Assembly: GCA_039797965.1 (NCBI GenBank)
Contig: JBDKGX010000001.1
Span: forward strand, 62,001-126,000
DNA: 64,000 nucleotides
Reading direction: 5' to 3'
From: Thiofilum sp039797965
Lineage (GTDB): Bacteria; Pseudomonadota; Gammaproteobacteria; Thiotrichales; Thiotrichaceae
The notes under the pieces are model-generated. The model did no database searches. It saw only the letters and a program-made list of their open reading frames with translations, and was not told the origin of the DNA. The stretch's first letter is position 1. The number at the start of each line of letters is the position of its first letter. Both the position numbers and the translations under genes were made by a program. This document shows positions 1-8,900 of this stretch, piece after piece.

Positions 1-318
1 AGAATAAGGGTAATTCGCAGTATAGGTAGGTAAACCGTACCCAAAACTACCCATACTCATAGGATTATAATAGGGCATGGTATAACCACCGCTATAGGCT
101 ATATTAGGTTGTCCACCTATCCCACCTAAATAGCCACTGATTAAATTATTGAGACTAGCATTAAGACCATTAAGTAATGAGGCATTATTAGAGGTGCTAG
201 TATTAAAACTTTGTGTTTGAGTAGTCGGGCGCGTGGTAGTTGTAGGACGAGTAGTGGTGCTAGTTGTATTGCCGCTGCCACCTAAACCACCTAATAAGCT
301 TCTAAGAATAAAAGTCAT
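1..318 (-). CDS. Low-complexity Thr/Asn/Gly-rich protein, 5' part only
   Basis: The reading frame opens at an ATG at 318 and runs without a stop off the left edge, giving the first 106 residues. The start is supported by AGGGAG about 8 bases upstream. The protein begins MTF and a short hydrophobic Leu/Gly stretch, continues into Thr/Arg/Pro repeats (RPTTTTRPTT), an Asn/Leu-rich helix-like segment, and a Tyr/Gly/Pro/Met-rich part. There is no signal peptide and no Cys. Composition and the MTF start recall the low-complexity genes at 19.2-24.3 kb, but the conserved QNNQL helix of that group is not seen, so family membership is only an inference. Function unknown. Confidence 0.7.
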   Translation of the reverse strand, partial: MTFILRSLLGGLGGSGNTTSTTTRPTTTTRPTTQTQSFNTSTSNNASLLNGLNASLNNLISGYLGGIGGQPNIAYSGGYTMPYYNPMSMGSFGYGLPTYTANYPYS

Positions 319-663
319 TTTGGGATCTCCCTTCCAAAAGTTGACGAATCTGTCCATGGATTAACTAGTTGCTAACACTTTGCTGAGTTTTAGTGGCTAG
401 TCAGTGTGTTCAATCCTATATAACTCATTTACTACTCGAGAAAACTTGCCCGATAGTTGGTAGTAATTCTGAGATACCTCTACCTCAATCCCATTAAATT
501 TATCAGGTTAAGCAAATCCATTAATGAGTTTAATTGACTATCTTAAAATTAATATGGCTGGTGATAAACCCCCAATAACTATGGCCAAATATTACTAAAG
601 TAACTTTTTCCTGAGCTTTTATAATGAAATATTTCTATACTGGTTAGCGGCTTAAATTAGGAA
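319..663. other. Divergent intergenic region
   Basis: This 345-base gap lies between the minus-strand low-complexity gene and the plus-strand caspase operon and must hold both promoters. On the plus strand a perfect TATAAT is visible at 620-625, about 40 bases before the caspase start, but no good -35 hexamer sits 16-18 bases upstream of it. I see no RNA gene or clear hairpin. Confidence 0.4.
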
Positions 664-1881
664 ATGGGTGCAATCATGTGGTGCAGGTGGTTATTAGTAA
701 CTCTATTTTTGACATTACCCATTCAAGCATGGGCAGGCGAGCGTATTGCTTTAGTGGTGGGGATTAATCGCTATAACGTGCAAAGCAATTTAGTCAATAC
801 TCATCAAGATGTGCAACACATCGTAGAGGCTTTCGAAGCCAATGGTATTAAAGTTATTAATAAAGATACTTTATATGACCTGACTTTTGTTCAACTCGAA
901 AACGCTTTTCGTCAATTAGTTGATCAAGCTGTAACAGCTGACGAAGTATATGTTTATTTTGCAGGGCATGGTTTACAGCACAACAATTCTACCTATTTAT
1001 TAGCATCCGATACGCCTCTTTATACAGGTGAAATGCCCCAGAGTGCTTCGCTATTGGATTCATGGTTGAATTTATTACAGAGTGCGAATCCAAATGCACA
1101 ACGGGTATTTTTCATAGATGCTTGTCGAGATAATCCGCTCAACCAAATAAACTATGTAACGCCCTCTTTTATGGGCATAGTTAAACGAGATCAAGGGACG
1201 GTGGTAGTATATTCCACGGCACGAGGTCAAACCGTTAAGGACAATAATCCCTTCGCTAAAGAGTTAGCCAACTATTTTAAGTTATCGCCTTATTCTTCAG
1301 TGTCTGAAATTATTGATGCCACTACTATTGCGGTTAACTATTTAACTAAAAAAACACAACTGATTGATAGACAGGGTGGGTTAGGCAGGAAAATATGCCC
1401 ATTACGTTGTTTAGCTCAAACACCTAAACCGCCCATAACTATACCGGCAGGCTGTATCGATGATGCTTGTTTAGCGACACCATTAACGGTTGATTCTTTT
1501 CCTATTAGCACTAATGAGTTTAAAGCGCTCTTTAACGCCAATCCTCGCCCGATGGATTCCGATAATAATAAGGGCTGCATGGTATATGAAAATAATGCGT
1601 GGAAGATTAAATATGACCTTAACTGGTATACTCCAAACCTCAATTATCCTAATGTTGCACACTGTTTGAGTGCTAATGATATTCAAGCATTGGCAAATTG
1701 GTACACTAGTACTTTAAATAGGGGTTATTACCGTCTGCCTAATGCTCAAGAGCAATATAAAATAGCCGCTTATTTTAAGCGAAAAGTAGCTAAAGAGCAG
1801 TTGGAGCAGTGTGAGAAAATGGATGATAATGTGACCTGCTATGGTGATCCACAATTTGGGGTTTATTTAGTCCGCGAATAA
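664..1881 (+). CDS. Exported caspase-like (C14) protease with FGE-like tail
   Basis: This is a 405-residue protein with a hydrophobic signal sequence (residues about 6-24, ending QAWA) and a caspase p20-type domain from about residue 25. The catalytic dyad is visible: His102 in YFAGHG and Cys154 in IDACRDNP. The C-terminal third (about 272-405) carries a worn version of the formylglycine-generating-enzyme/sulfatase-modifying fold: a DSFPISTNEF opening and a GYYRLPNAQEQYKIAAY segment that parallels the usual YRLPTEAEWEYA. It probably acts in the periplasm as an Arg/Lys-type cysteine protease with a recognition or binding tail. Sigma-factor and anti-sigma-like genes follow within 25 bases, suggesting one operon. 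The start could instead be the ATG at 676 (MWCRW); the spacing to any Shine-Dalgarno does not decide it. Confidence 0.85.
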   Translation: MGAIMWCRWLLVTLFLTLPIQAWAGERIALVVGINRYNVQSNLVNTHQDVQHIVEAFEANGIKVINKDTLYDLTFVQLENAFRQLVDQAVTADEVYVYFAGHGLQHNNSTYLLASDTPLYTGEMPQSASLLDSWLNLLQSANPNAQRVFFIDACRDNPLNQINYVTPSFMGIVKRDQGTVVVYSTARGQTVKDNNPFAKELANYFKLSPYSSVSEIIDATTIAVNYLTKKTQLIDRQGGLGRKICPLRCLAQTPKPPITIPAGCIDDACLATPLTVDSFPISTNEFKALFNANPRPMDSDNNKGCMVYENNAWKIKYDLNWYTPNLNYPNVAHCLSANDIQALANWYTSTLNRGYYRLPNAQEQYKIAAYFKRKVAKEQLEQCEKMDDNVTCYGDPQFGVYLVRE

Positions 1882-1905
1882 GCTCCCCCTATCAGGAGTT
1901 TCCTC

Positions 1906-2499
1906 ATGTTTAAGCCGTCCGATTCGGACTGCCGCGTATGGCTGCACGGCTATTTAACCCATGATCGTACTAGTACTTTACAGCTTGCTAAACTGATTAA
2001 AGTACTAGTAAAGCAATTTCATTATGAAAGTACTCGCCTAACTGAAGTTGAGGTTGAGGAAGTAGCTCAAGAAGTATTAATAAAAATCTTTCAGTCAGGG
2101 CATACCTTACGCAGCCATTGTCCTGCGTGGATTCGCAAGGTTGTCTATCACACCTGCATAGATTGTCTGCGCCAACGCAAAAAAAACGGGGTGGAGCCTT
2201 ACAAGTTAGTTGATCAATCCGTCGATGCTGATAATGACGAGTTTGTTATTGAACCCAGCAATGAGCACGAATTAACACCCGAACAACTAGTGAGTTTGGA
2301 GCAATGTTTAGAACTCGTACTGGATCATATTCGACGGGGTAAGGCAGGTGAGAGCGATATGCACTTATTAAAAGGGGTAGCCCAAGAATTGGATTATGCA
2401 GAATTAGCTGCACAGGTAGGGCGTACCAAAGCCGCTGTTACCAATCGCCTATCTGAACTACGCAAGCTTATGCAGCAATTACGGGAGACGTTATGCTAA
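1906..2499 (+). CDS. ECF-type RNA polymerase sigma factor
   Basis: A 197-residue sigma-70-family protein. Region 2 is visible around residues 45-95 (VEEVAQEVLIKIFQ, then an AWIRKVVYHTCIDCLRQRKK stretch typical of 2.3-2.4), followed by an acidic linker and a region-4 helix-turn-helix near the C-terminus (YAELAAQVGRTKAAVTNRLSELRK). The start at 1906 has CAGGAG about 7 bases upstream. It lies 24 bases after the caspase-like gene and overlaps the next gene by 7 bases, so the three are probably co-transcribed. By analogy with other ECF modules it should direct polymerase to a small regulon, perhaps including its own operon; the target promoter is not evident from the sequence. Confidence 0.85.
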   Translation: MFKPSDSDCRVWLHGYLTHDRTSTLQLAKLIKVLVKQFHYESTRLTEVEVEEVAQEVLIKIFQSGHTLRSHCPAWIRKVVYHTCIDCLRQRKKNGVEPYKLVDQSVDADNDEFVIEPSNEHELTPEQLVSLEQCLELVLDHIRRGKAGESDMHLLKGVAQELDYAELAAQVGRTKAAVTNRLSELRKLMQQLRETLC

Positions 2500-3197
2500 C
2501 ACCGAACGACACTTCTGAGCGTATATCCTTTAAGGTATGGGTCAATGAGGGTGATGCCAGTACTACACTGACGCCTGAGCAACAAGCGTTACAACAGTAC
2601 TTAATATGGCAAGCCGCTAATGAGCAGGCAAAAGCAATGTCTGATGCTGAGGTCGAAACTACCCTTGCTGCGGTTTATAAACGTTTAGGCATTCAACAGG
2701 AAATTTTATCTGCAGTAGCTGATACTACTCCGCAAAGCTGGTGGGAACGTTTGGGGTTTGCTAATTGGGTTACTCAACCGATGTGGATAGCCAGCACAGC
2801 TATGTTAATGATTGCAGGTATTAGTACAGTACTGATTTTACAACTTCGTCCCCATAGTGATGGAGAGGTTGGGCGTGAGTCGGTATTAACCCGCGGTGCT
2901 AGTGTTAGTACTTCTACTAAGAGTACTCCGCCTAATACAGCTGCTTTACCTCGTTATGAGCGTATAGTGACTAATGTTACACAAGCGACTCTAGAGTTAG
3001 AGCGTAATCTCATTGCGGTTCATTTTGATGTAAAAGTCCAAGCGCTAGAAGGGCAAGATAAACTGTTAATTATTCGAGCGCCGAACGCACCGTTTTCCCC
3101 CAGTATGATACAAGTACTTCAATACCATCAGCTCAGTGAGTGGATAACAACCCCTAACACGACGATTCAATTGCATATAAAGCCTCGTCAGCCCTAA
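2493..3197 (+). CDS. Single-TM protein, probable anti-sigma factor
   Basis: A 234-residue protein overlapping the 3' end of the sigma-factor gene. The N-terminal ~95 residues are cytosolic-looking and helical. One membrane span is visible at about 97-118, and the remaining ~110 residues form a probable periplasmic domain with no motif I recognise. This topology, plus translational overlap with an ECF sigma gene, is the standard arrangement for a membrane anti-sigma factor. There is no clear zinc-binding HxxxCxxC motif in the N-terminal part, so it is not a ZAS-type anti-sigma. The function is inferred from position and topology, not from homology. Confidence 0.6.
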   Translation: MLTPNDTSERISFKVWVNEGDASTTLTPEQQALQQYLIWQAANEQAKAMSDAEVETTLAAVYKRLGIQQEILSAVADTTPQSWWERLGFANWVTQPMWIASTAMLMIAGISTVLILQLRPHSDGEVGRESVLTRGASVSTSTKSTPPNTAALPRYERIVTNVTQATLELERNLIAVHFDVKVQALEGQDKLLIIRAPNAPFSPSMIQVLQYHQLSEWITTPNTTIQLHIKPRQP

Positions 3198-3233
3198 CAT
3201 AAAGCTCATTTGATCCAGTACGTGAGTTAAATT

Positions 3234-3650
3234 ATGAGCATGACTTTAGAGCGTGAAGCTTTAGCACCCAAAGGAACTTTATTACTACGAACGGTGGCTA
3301 TGCCTGCTGATACCAACCCCAATGGTGATATTTTCGGTGGTTGGATTTTGTCACAGATGGATATAGCAGGCGGCATTATGGCGAAAGACATGGCGCGGGG
3401 GCGAGTGGCGACTATTGCCGTGGATGCGATGAAGTTTATTCAACCTGTAAAAGTAGGTGATGTTGTGTGTTGCTATGGGGACATAGCACGGGTGGGGCAT
3501 ACCTCTATTACATTACATTTAGAAACGTGGGTGTTACCTGTATGGCGAGATAATGAAGTACGTCAACCCTTTAGAGTCACTGAAGCTGATTTTACTTATG
3601 TCGCTATTGATGACAATGGCAAAAAGCGTGTCTTACCACAATCCCAATAA
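3234..3650 (+). CDS. yciA: Acyl-CoA thioesterase, YciA-type hotdog protein
   Basis: A 138-residue single hotdog-domain protein of the usual YciA length. It would hydrolyse short to medium acyl-CoAs to free acid and CoA in the cytosol. The diagnostic segment TNPNGDIFGGWILSQMD (about residues 27-43) contains the catalytic Asp32 and the Gly-Gly-Trp helix start, followed by VDAMKFIQPVKVGDVV and the VGHTSI strand typical of the family. It sits 36 bases after the anti-sigma-like gene with no terminator between, so it may be read through, but nothing suggests a functional link to the caspase operon. Confidence 0.9.
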   Translation: MSMTLEREALAPKGTLLLRTVAMPADTNPNGDIFGGWILSQMDIAGGIMAKDMARGRVATIAVDAMKFIQPVKVGDVVCCYGDIARVGHTSITLHLETWVLPVWRDNEVRQPFRVTEADFTYVAIDDNGKKRVLPQSQ

Positions 3651-3726
3651 ACCGATTAAGGTCGCTTGATGTTGGTCTTCAGGACAGCTAAATTAACCCT
3701 TTGTTTGCTAAAAAAGGTCGTTTAAT

Positions 3727-4233
3727 GTGAGTAGTCAACGGATGCTCTTTACGCTTTGCCGTCTCGGTACTACGGGGTTAGTAGCCACACTGCTAGTAGC
3801 TTGTGGTGCGGTCTCTCCTAATGCCCCTAGCGCTGGTTTACCGTCCTTAGCGGGTGGGGTTGCAGTGACTGCCCTGACCAAAGCACCGTGGAAATTAGTG
3901 ACCATCCAAGAGGGCAGTAGCTTACCTTCCGCACGGCTTAAAGCGGGTATTCCTGCTAATCATATGCGCCTATCTTTAACCTCTGACCAAGTAAGCTTTG
4001 TAGGCGGCTGTAATCGTACGTCTGGCAAAGTACTGCTTAGCACCCAAGGCCAAATTAAAATAACCGAGCTGATGAGTACTGAAATGGCTTGTGCACCGGA
4101 GCTAATGCTTGCCGATACTGAAATGGCAGACTATTTAATGTCAATGGCGCATTACGAAGTCAATGATAAGCGCCTAAAACTCTCTGATAGTGATACTACT
4201 TTATCCTTTGTCACCACCACACTGACTAAATAA
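3727..4233 (+). CDS. META-domain lipoprotein (HslJ-like)
   Basis: A 168-residue protein with an N-terminal lipoprotein signal ending in lipobox LVAC (Cys at about residue 26). A META domain follows, visible in the segments WKLVTIQEG, MRLSLTSDQVSFVGGCNRTSG and LMSTEMACAPELM, including the conserved Gly-Gly-Cys-Asn and the MACAP pair of cysteines. Related HslJ proteins are heat-inducible outer-membrane lipoproteins of unclear role. The start used here is a GTG with AAGGT about 9 bases upstream; an ATG at 3742 is an alternative that keeps the lipobox. A strong terminator follows. Confidence 0.8.
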   Translation: MSSQRMLFTLCRLGTTGLVATLLVACGAVSPNAPSAGLPSLAGGVAVTALTKAPWKLVTIQEGSSLPSARLKAGIPANHMRLSLTSDQVSFVGGCNRTSGKVLLSTQGQIKITELMSTEMACAPELMLADTEMADYLMSMAHYEVNDKRLKLSDSDTTLSFVTTTLTK

Positions 4234-4248
4234 CGAGTACTTGAATTT

Positions 4249-4281
4249 AGAGCCTGAACCCGCTTACCATCAGGCTCTTTT
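4249..4281 (+). terminator. Rho-independent terminator after META lipoprotein
   Basis: GAGCCTGA (4250-4257) pairs with TCAGGCTC (4270-4277), followed directly by TTTT. It closes the transcription unit upstream of argS. Confidence 0.8.
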
Positions 4282-4302
4282 AATTTCGACACTTATAGCA
4301 TC

Positions 4303-6030
4303 ATGAATATCCGTCAGTTATTGGATGAAAAACTCACTCAAGCCCTGCATCAATTAGGAGCGCCCGATTCCATTACTGCTTTAGTTAAACCTTCTAGCCG
4401 ACCAGAGTTTGGTGATTTCCAAGCTAATGGCGTGATGGCAGCTGCTAAACAGTTAAAAATGAATCCACGTGAGTTAGCCAACCGACTGATGGAAACGGTT
4501 GATTTAAGTACTTATGCGGATAAAACCGAGATTGCAGGCCCTGGTTTTATCAATATTCATTTAAAAAACGAGTACTTAATCGATCAATCTAAAGTACTGC
4601 TCAATCAAAATACCCCTGAAAAAGTGGCTCATCCCCAACGCATTGTCGTGGATTATTCAGGCCCCAACTTAGCCAAAGAAATGCATGTCGGACATTTACG
4701 CTCCACTATTATTGGTGATGCGATTGCTAGAGTACTGGAGTACTTAGGGCATGAAGTGATTCGTCAAAATCATGTGGGGGATTGGGGGACACAGTTTGGT
4801 ATGTTGATTGCTCATATGTTGGAGCTACAACAATCCGGTGCAGAGTTATCCCTAGAGCTGGCTGATTTAGAGGGCTTTTATCGTGCGGCTAAAGTGCGAT
4901 TTGATTCTGAGCCTGATTTTAATGAGCGCGCGCGAAATTATGTGGTGCGTTTGCAAGCAGGTGATCCAGAGTGTTTAGAGCTATGGCAGCAGTTTATTGA
5001 GATTTCATTGCATCACAGTGAAGTACTTTATGAGCGTTTGGGTGTCGGCCTAGGTCGAGACCATGTGAAAGCTGAAAGTGCTTACAATGAACAATTGCCC
5101 CAAGTTATTGAACATTTAAAAGCTCAAAATTTATTAGTGACCAGTGATGGCGCACAGGCGGTTTTTTTAGAAGGCTTTAAAAATAAAGATAATGAATCCT
5201 TGCCTGTGATTGTTCAAAAGTCGGATGGTGGGTACTTATATGCAACTACTGACCTCGCCTCGATTTGGTATCGCTCCCAAGTACTTAAAGCAGATCGAGT
5301 ACTTTATCTCGTCGATGCACGTCAGTCGCTCCATTTTCAACAAGTGTTTGCTTTAGCTAAATTAGCAGGTTTTGCTACTTCAGAAACTGCGCTAGAGCAT
5401 ATGCCGTTTGGCACGATGCTAGGCAAGGATGGTAAGCCGTTTAAAACCCGTTCGGGTGGGACGGTTAAACTAGCCGAGCTTTTGGATGAGGCCGAAGAGC
5501 GTGCTTTATTGATGGTTCAAGAGAAAAGTACGGATTTAAGTACAGATGAACAACAACAAGTGGCTAAAACGGTGGGTGTGGGCGCGGTTAAGTACGCTGA
5601 TTTAGCCAAAAATCGTTTATCAGATTATGTGTTTGATTGGGATACCATGTTGAGCCTGCAGGGTAATACGGCGCCCTATTTGCAATATGCTTATGCACGT
5701 AGTCGCAGCATTTTACGTAAAGCAGGTGAATGGGATGCTCAAGCACCATTATTAGTGACCGAGCCTGCGGAGCGCGCGTTAGCACTACGTATCTTACAGT
5801 TGACCGACACGCTCGAAAATGTAGGACGCGAAGGTTTGCCCAATTATTTGTGTCAGTACTTATATGATTTGGCTGGAAATATTATGGGGTTTTATGAGTC
5901 CTGCCCTATTTTGAAAGAGGGCGTTTCACCAGAGATTCGGGCTAGCCGCCTGCAATGGGTTCAGCTAGCCTCGAATACTATGCGAACAGGGTTGAGCCTC
6001 TTAGGCATTCAAGTGATGGAGCGTATGTAA
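4303..6030 (+). CDS. argS: Arginyl-tRNA synthetase
   Basis: A 575-residue class I aminoacyl-tRNA synthetase that charges tRNA-Arg. The N-terminal tRNA-binding domain (about 1-110) is followed by the catalytic core with the HIGH-equivalent HVGH at 128-131 in NLAKEMHVGHLRST. Arg-binding and dimer regions follow (DWGTQFG; GGYLYATTDLASIWYR). The KMSKS region is replaced by the GKPFKTRSGGTVKL sequence usual in this enzyme, and the C-terminal anticodon-binding DALR domain ends ...LGIQVMERM. Length is normal. It has its own upstream gap with a terminator behind it. Its stop codon abuts the stop of pilU, which is convergent, with no base between them, so transcripts of the two genes must overlap. Confidence 0.97.
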   Translation: MNIRQLLDEKLTQALHQLGAPDSITALVKPSSRPEFGDFQANGVMAAAKQLKMNPRELANRLMETVDLSTYADKTEIAGPGFINIHLKNEYLIDQSKVLLNQNTPEKVAHPQRIVVDYSGPNLAKEMHVGHLRSTIIGDAIARVLEYLGHEVIRQNHVGDWGTQFGMLIAHMLELQQSGAELSLELADLEGFYRAAKVRFDSEPDFNERARNYVVRLQAGDPECLELWQQFIEISLHHSEVLYERLGVGLGRDHVKAESAYNEQLPQVIEHLKAQNLLVTSDGAQAVFLEGFKNKDNESLPVIVQKSDGGYLYATTDLASIWYRSQVLKADRVLYLVDARQSLHFQQVFALAKLAGFATSETALEHMPFGTMLGKDGKPFKTRSGGTVKLAELLDEAEERALLMVQEKSTDLSTDEQQQVAKTVGVGAVKYADLAKNRLSDYVFDWDTMLSLQGNTAPYLQYAYARSRSILRKAGEWDAQAPLLVTEPAERALALRILQLTDTLENVGREGLPNYLCQYLYDLAGNIMGFYESCPILKEGVSPEIRASRLQWVQLASNTMRTGLSLLGIQVMERM

Positions 6031-7290
6031 TTACGCTGGACGTTTAGCGGGCAGGGGAGGTAAGTCTAAATCCTCCTCGTCCTCCATTGGCTCTAACTCT
6101 AAATTATCAAATAACGGATGGTTGAGCGGGTTAATTACACCATCCTCAATCAGCGGTTTATGTTTTTTCGGTTCGGGTTCTTGGGAGGCGTTATTAGCTT
6201 CGGAGGAGATAATAGTCTCTGATTTGACACCACTACTGGATAAATTGATTTTGACCTTGAGGTTATTGGGGGAGTCAGCATTGCGAATGGCATCCTCGAG
6301 TGAAATTCGTCCAGCGGTATAAAGTTTAAATAAGTGCGAGTCAAAGGTTTGCATTCCCAGTTCCTCAGATTTTTCCATTTGCTCTTTAATGGCGTGGGTA
6401 TCCCCTTTTAAAACCATGTCTCGCACGATCGGCGTACCTAATAAAATCTCAATCGCGGCTACCCTCTTACCGTCTACGGAGGGTATTAAGCGTTGGGAAA
6501 CAAACGCTTTTAGGTTTAAGGATAAATCCATTAATAACTGAGCACGACGTTCTTCGGGGAAGAAGTTAATAATACGATCAAGGGCTTGGTTGGCATTATT
6601 GGCGTGTAGGGTTGAGACGCATAAGTGTCCGGTTTCGGCGAAGGCTAAGGCATGCTCCATGGTTTCGCGTGAGCGAATTTCACCAATGAGAATCACATCA
6701 GGTGCTTGGCGTAAGGTGTTTTTGAGTGCATCCTCGTAACTGTCCGTATCTACCCCGACCTCCCGTTGATTGACGATACAGCGTTTGTGGCTATGCACAA
6801 ACTCCACAGGGTCTTCAATGGTAATAATATGACCACTAGTAGTCTGGTTACGATGATCAATTAAAGCTGCTAAGGATGTTGATTTACCTGACCCAGTCCC
6901 CCCTACGAATAAAATCAGCCCCCGTTTTTCAGTAATAATATCTTTTAAAATCGGGGGTAGACCGAGATTATTGATAGAAGGGATTTCACTACGAATGTAA
7001 CGAATCACCATCGCTATCGAATGACGTTGTTTAAAGATATTAACGCGAAAACGTCCGACTCCTTCCTCATGTACTGCCAAGTTCATTTCAGGCTTTTGTT
7101 CAAACTGATTACGTTGCTCCTCATTCATAACGTCATACGCCATATTTTTGAGGTCATCAGGTGTTAAGGGCGTTTTGCTAATTAGCTTTAATGAACCTTG
7201 AAATTTAGCAGCAGGGGGCGCCCCAACGGTTAAATATAAATCAGAGCCATCATGGGTTGCCAAAATGCGTAAGTAGTCTGAAATCAGCAT
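6031..7290 (-). CDS. pilU: Type IV pilus retraction ATPase PilU
   Basis: A 419-residue PilT/PilU-type secretion ATPase. Walker A GGTGSGKST is at 130-138, the Asp box follows (TIEDPVEF), Walker B is in DVILIGEIR, and the His box is in ETGHLCVSTLHANN. Early residues match PilU rather than PilT (SDLYLTVGAPPAAKFQG). A ~60-residue acidic, Pro-rich tail beyond the ATPase core fits PilU, which is longer than PilT. It powers or assists pilus retraction in twitching and DNA uptake. No pilT lies next to it in this window, whereas the pair is often adjacent, so PilT must be encoded elsewhere. The gene contains no AGTACT motif. Confidence 0.93.
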   Translation of the reverse strand: MLISDYLRILATHDGSDLYLTVGAPPAAKFQGSLKLISKTPLTPDDLKNMAYDVMNEEQRNQFEQKPEMNLAVHEEGVGRFRVNIFKQRHSIAMVIRYIRSEIPSINNLGLPPILKDIITEKRGLILFVGGTGSGKSTSLAALIDHRNQTTSGHIITIEDPVEFVHSHKRCIVNQREVGVDTDSYEDALKNTLRQAPDVILIGEIRSRETMEHALAFAETGHLCVSTLHANNANQALDRIINFFPEERRAQLLMDLSLNLKAFVSQRLIPSVDGKRVAAIEILLGTPIVRDMVLKGDTHAIKEQMEKSEELGMQTFDSHLFKLYTAGRISLEDAIRNADSPNNLKVKINLSSSGVKSETIISSEANNASQEPEPKKHKPLIEDGVINPLNHPLFDNLELEPMEDEEDLDLPPLPAKRPA

Positions 7291-7347
7291 TGTAGTAGTC
7301 CTAACTTTTTATTATGGTGGCGCGGTTATTATTGAGGATAAGTTGTT

Positions 7348-8064
7348 ATGCGTTTGGATCAATGGCTGAGTCAAGCAACGGGGTTATCACGCTCACAAGC
7401 CCAGCGCCTCATACGGCAAGGAGCTATAACGCTACACACGCAAGTACTCAAAAACCCTAGCCAACATATTGACCCCTATGAGCCTATTGAGCTAGAGCAT
7501 AATAGGATTACTTTACCGCAACCACTTTATTTGATGCTGAACAAACCCCAAGACGTGGTTAGTGCTACAGTCGATGCTCATCAGCGTACGGTGTTAGATT
7601 TGGTTGAGCATCCGCACCGTCATACTTTGCATGTGGTAGGGCGTTTGGATAAAGACACCACAGGATTGCTACTATTAACGAGTGATGGCGACTGGTCACA
7701 TAGGATTACGGCACCTCGTAAACAAGTGGGTAAAACTTATTTAGTGATGCTAGCCAAACCTTTAAGTACTCAGGCACTAATACAATTGCGGCAGGGCGTA
7801 TTATTACAAGGTGAAAAACGTCCTACTAGCCCAGCACTCATTGAAGTACTTGAGAAGGAGTTAATTCGATTGACTATTTATGAGGGTATGTATCATCAGG
7901 TGAAACGTATGCTAGCGGTGGTGGGTAATGAAGTATTGAAGTTACACCGAGAGTGCATCGGTGATTTGCAACTAGATCAGCAATTACCCTTAGGTGAGTG
8001 GCGAGAGCTGAGTGTGACTGAGCGTGCATTACCGTTGGATAACACGCTCAGCATAACCGACTAA
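7348..8064 (+). CDS. rsuA: 16S rRNA pseudouridine-516 synthase
   Basis: A 238-residue pseudouridine synthase of the RsuA/RluB/E/F family. The N-terminal S4 RNA-binding domain (about 1-60, MRLDQWLSQATGLSRSQAQ) precedes the catalytic domain with the signature GRLDKDTTGLLLLT, where Asp101 is the nucleophile. Length, and the S4 domain joined directly to a compact catalytic domain, fit RsuA, which modifies U516 of 16S rRNA. RluE-like specificity cannot be fully excluded from sequence alone. It diverges from pilU across a 57-base gap and is convergent with the low-complexity gene at 8.1 kb. Confidence 0.88.
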   Translation: MRLDQWLSQATGLSRSQAQRLIRQGAITLHTQVLKNPSQHIDPYEPIELEHNRITLPQPLYLMLNKPQDVVSATVDAHQRTVLDLVEHPHRHTLHVVGRLDKDTTGLLLLTSDGDWSHRITAPRKQVGKTYLVMLAKPLSTQALIQLRQGVLLQGEKRPTSPALIEVLEKELIRLTIYEGMYHQVKRMLAVVGNEVLKLHRECIGDLQLDQQLPLGEWRELSVTERALPLDNTLSITD

Positions 8065-8076
8065 CAGTAGAGCGGA

Positions 8077-8616
8077 TTATTCAGCCATGGCTACAATCGC
8101 AGCTAAAGGATCCACTGAGTTTTGTGCAACGGCTGCGGTCTGATCAGATCGAGTAGTTTGTTGCACTATTGTAGGATTGATTAAATTAGTAGTCGCTTCG
8201 GTGCTAGCTTCTGCCTCACCATCTACTAGAGGGGTTTCAGCATCTGCAATGGGACGCTCTACAGGTACTGGAGGGGCTGCTACACGGGTAGCATCAGCGA
8301 CGGCAGCTGCTGAAGGGGGCAGTGCAGTATCAGTCGTAGTCGCGGGTGTAGCTGAAGCTGTTGAGACTGGTAAAGCTTCTGTTAGCGTAGTGCCACCACT
8401 ACCTGTAGGAGCCACGGAGGTTGGGCTTTCCTCAATGCGACTAATTTGATTGGCAGCTAAATTATTACGTACCTGAGGCAGTATTTGTAACAAAATATTA
8501 GCTACTTGTTGGATAAACGAGCTACTAGCCGTACTGGTGGGAGTAGTGGGGTTAGTAGAATTGGGGGTTTGAATAATAACGGGTACTACCGTATTACTAA
8601 TGTTTGTCTGAGCCAT
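8077..8616 (-). CDS. Low-complexity Thr/Ala/Pro-rich protein of unknown function
   Basis: A 179-residue protein with no signal peptide, no Cys and strong bias to Thr, Ala, Pro, Val and Ser. The only ordered-looking part is a hydrophobic helix at about 34-60 (SSFIQQVANILLQILPQV), reminiscent of the QLxxLVxQLI helix in the low-complexity family at 19-24 kb. The rest is disordered-looking, with a short hydrophobic C-terminus (DPLAAIVAMAE). The start has AAGGAG about 8 bases upstream, which supports a real gene. An open frame on the opposite strand (8177-8449) is a composition shadow. Function unknown. Confidence 0.6.
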   Translation of the reverse strand: MAQTNISNTVVPVIIQTPNSTNPTTPTSTASSSFIQQVANILLQILPQVRNNLAANQISRIEESPTSVAPTGSGGTTLTEALPVSTASATPATTTDTALPPSAAAVADATRVAAPPVPVERPIADAETPLVDGEAEASTEATTNLINPTIVQQTTRSDQTAAVAQNSVDPLAAIVAMAE

Positions 8617-8842
8617 AAAGCTACTCCTTATTCATTCATCATCTATCGCTAGATTGTTGTTTTGATTGTCGTGATCTCAAGCCACAATTGTGAGGAGTCT
8701 TATTGTTGTACTGACCTGAAGGTAGGTGATTCACCTTCACAACAAACGATTAAGCGTGCTTAGTAGACTAGTGTAGATAACAGCAAGGTGCAGAACACGA
8801 TAGGACAAACGTGCTAATAACACGACGATCGGTAGGAAATAC
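8617..8842. other. Intergenic region with nested inverted repeats
   Basis: The gap upstream of the minus-strand low-complexity gene contains GAAGGT...ACCTTC flanked by TTGTTGT...ACAACAA (about 8703-8747), and inside it AGGTGA/TCACCT. These could form alternative hairpins in the 5' leader of the 8616 gene. No RNA family is recognised. Confidence 0.35.
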
Positions 8843-8881
8843 GTAAAACCTCAAAGAATACTAGCAAAGTATTCTTTGAGG
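8843..8881 (-). terminator. Rho-independent terminator of ilvA
   Basis: A perfect 13-bp inverted repeat (arms 8849-8861 and 8869-8881, 7-base loop) lies just past the ilvA stop and is followed on the minus strand by GTTTTACG. Confidence 0.8.
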
Positions 8882-8900
8882 GCAGGTAATGAATGGGATG

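Noticed and set aside
8177..8449. Ala/Ser/Val-rich plus-strand frame inside the 179-aa gene
   Set aside because: A composition shadow; the minus-strand gene has a good Shine-Dalgarno and the plus frame has none.
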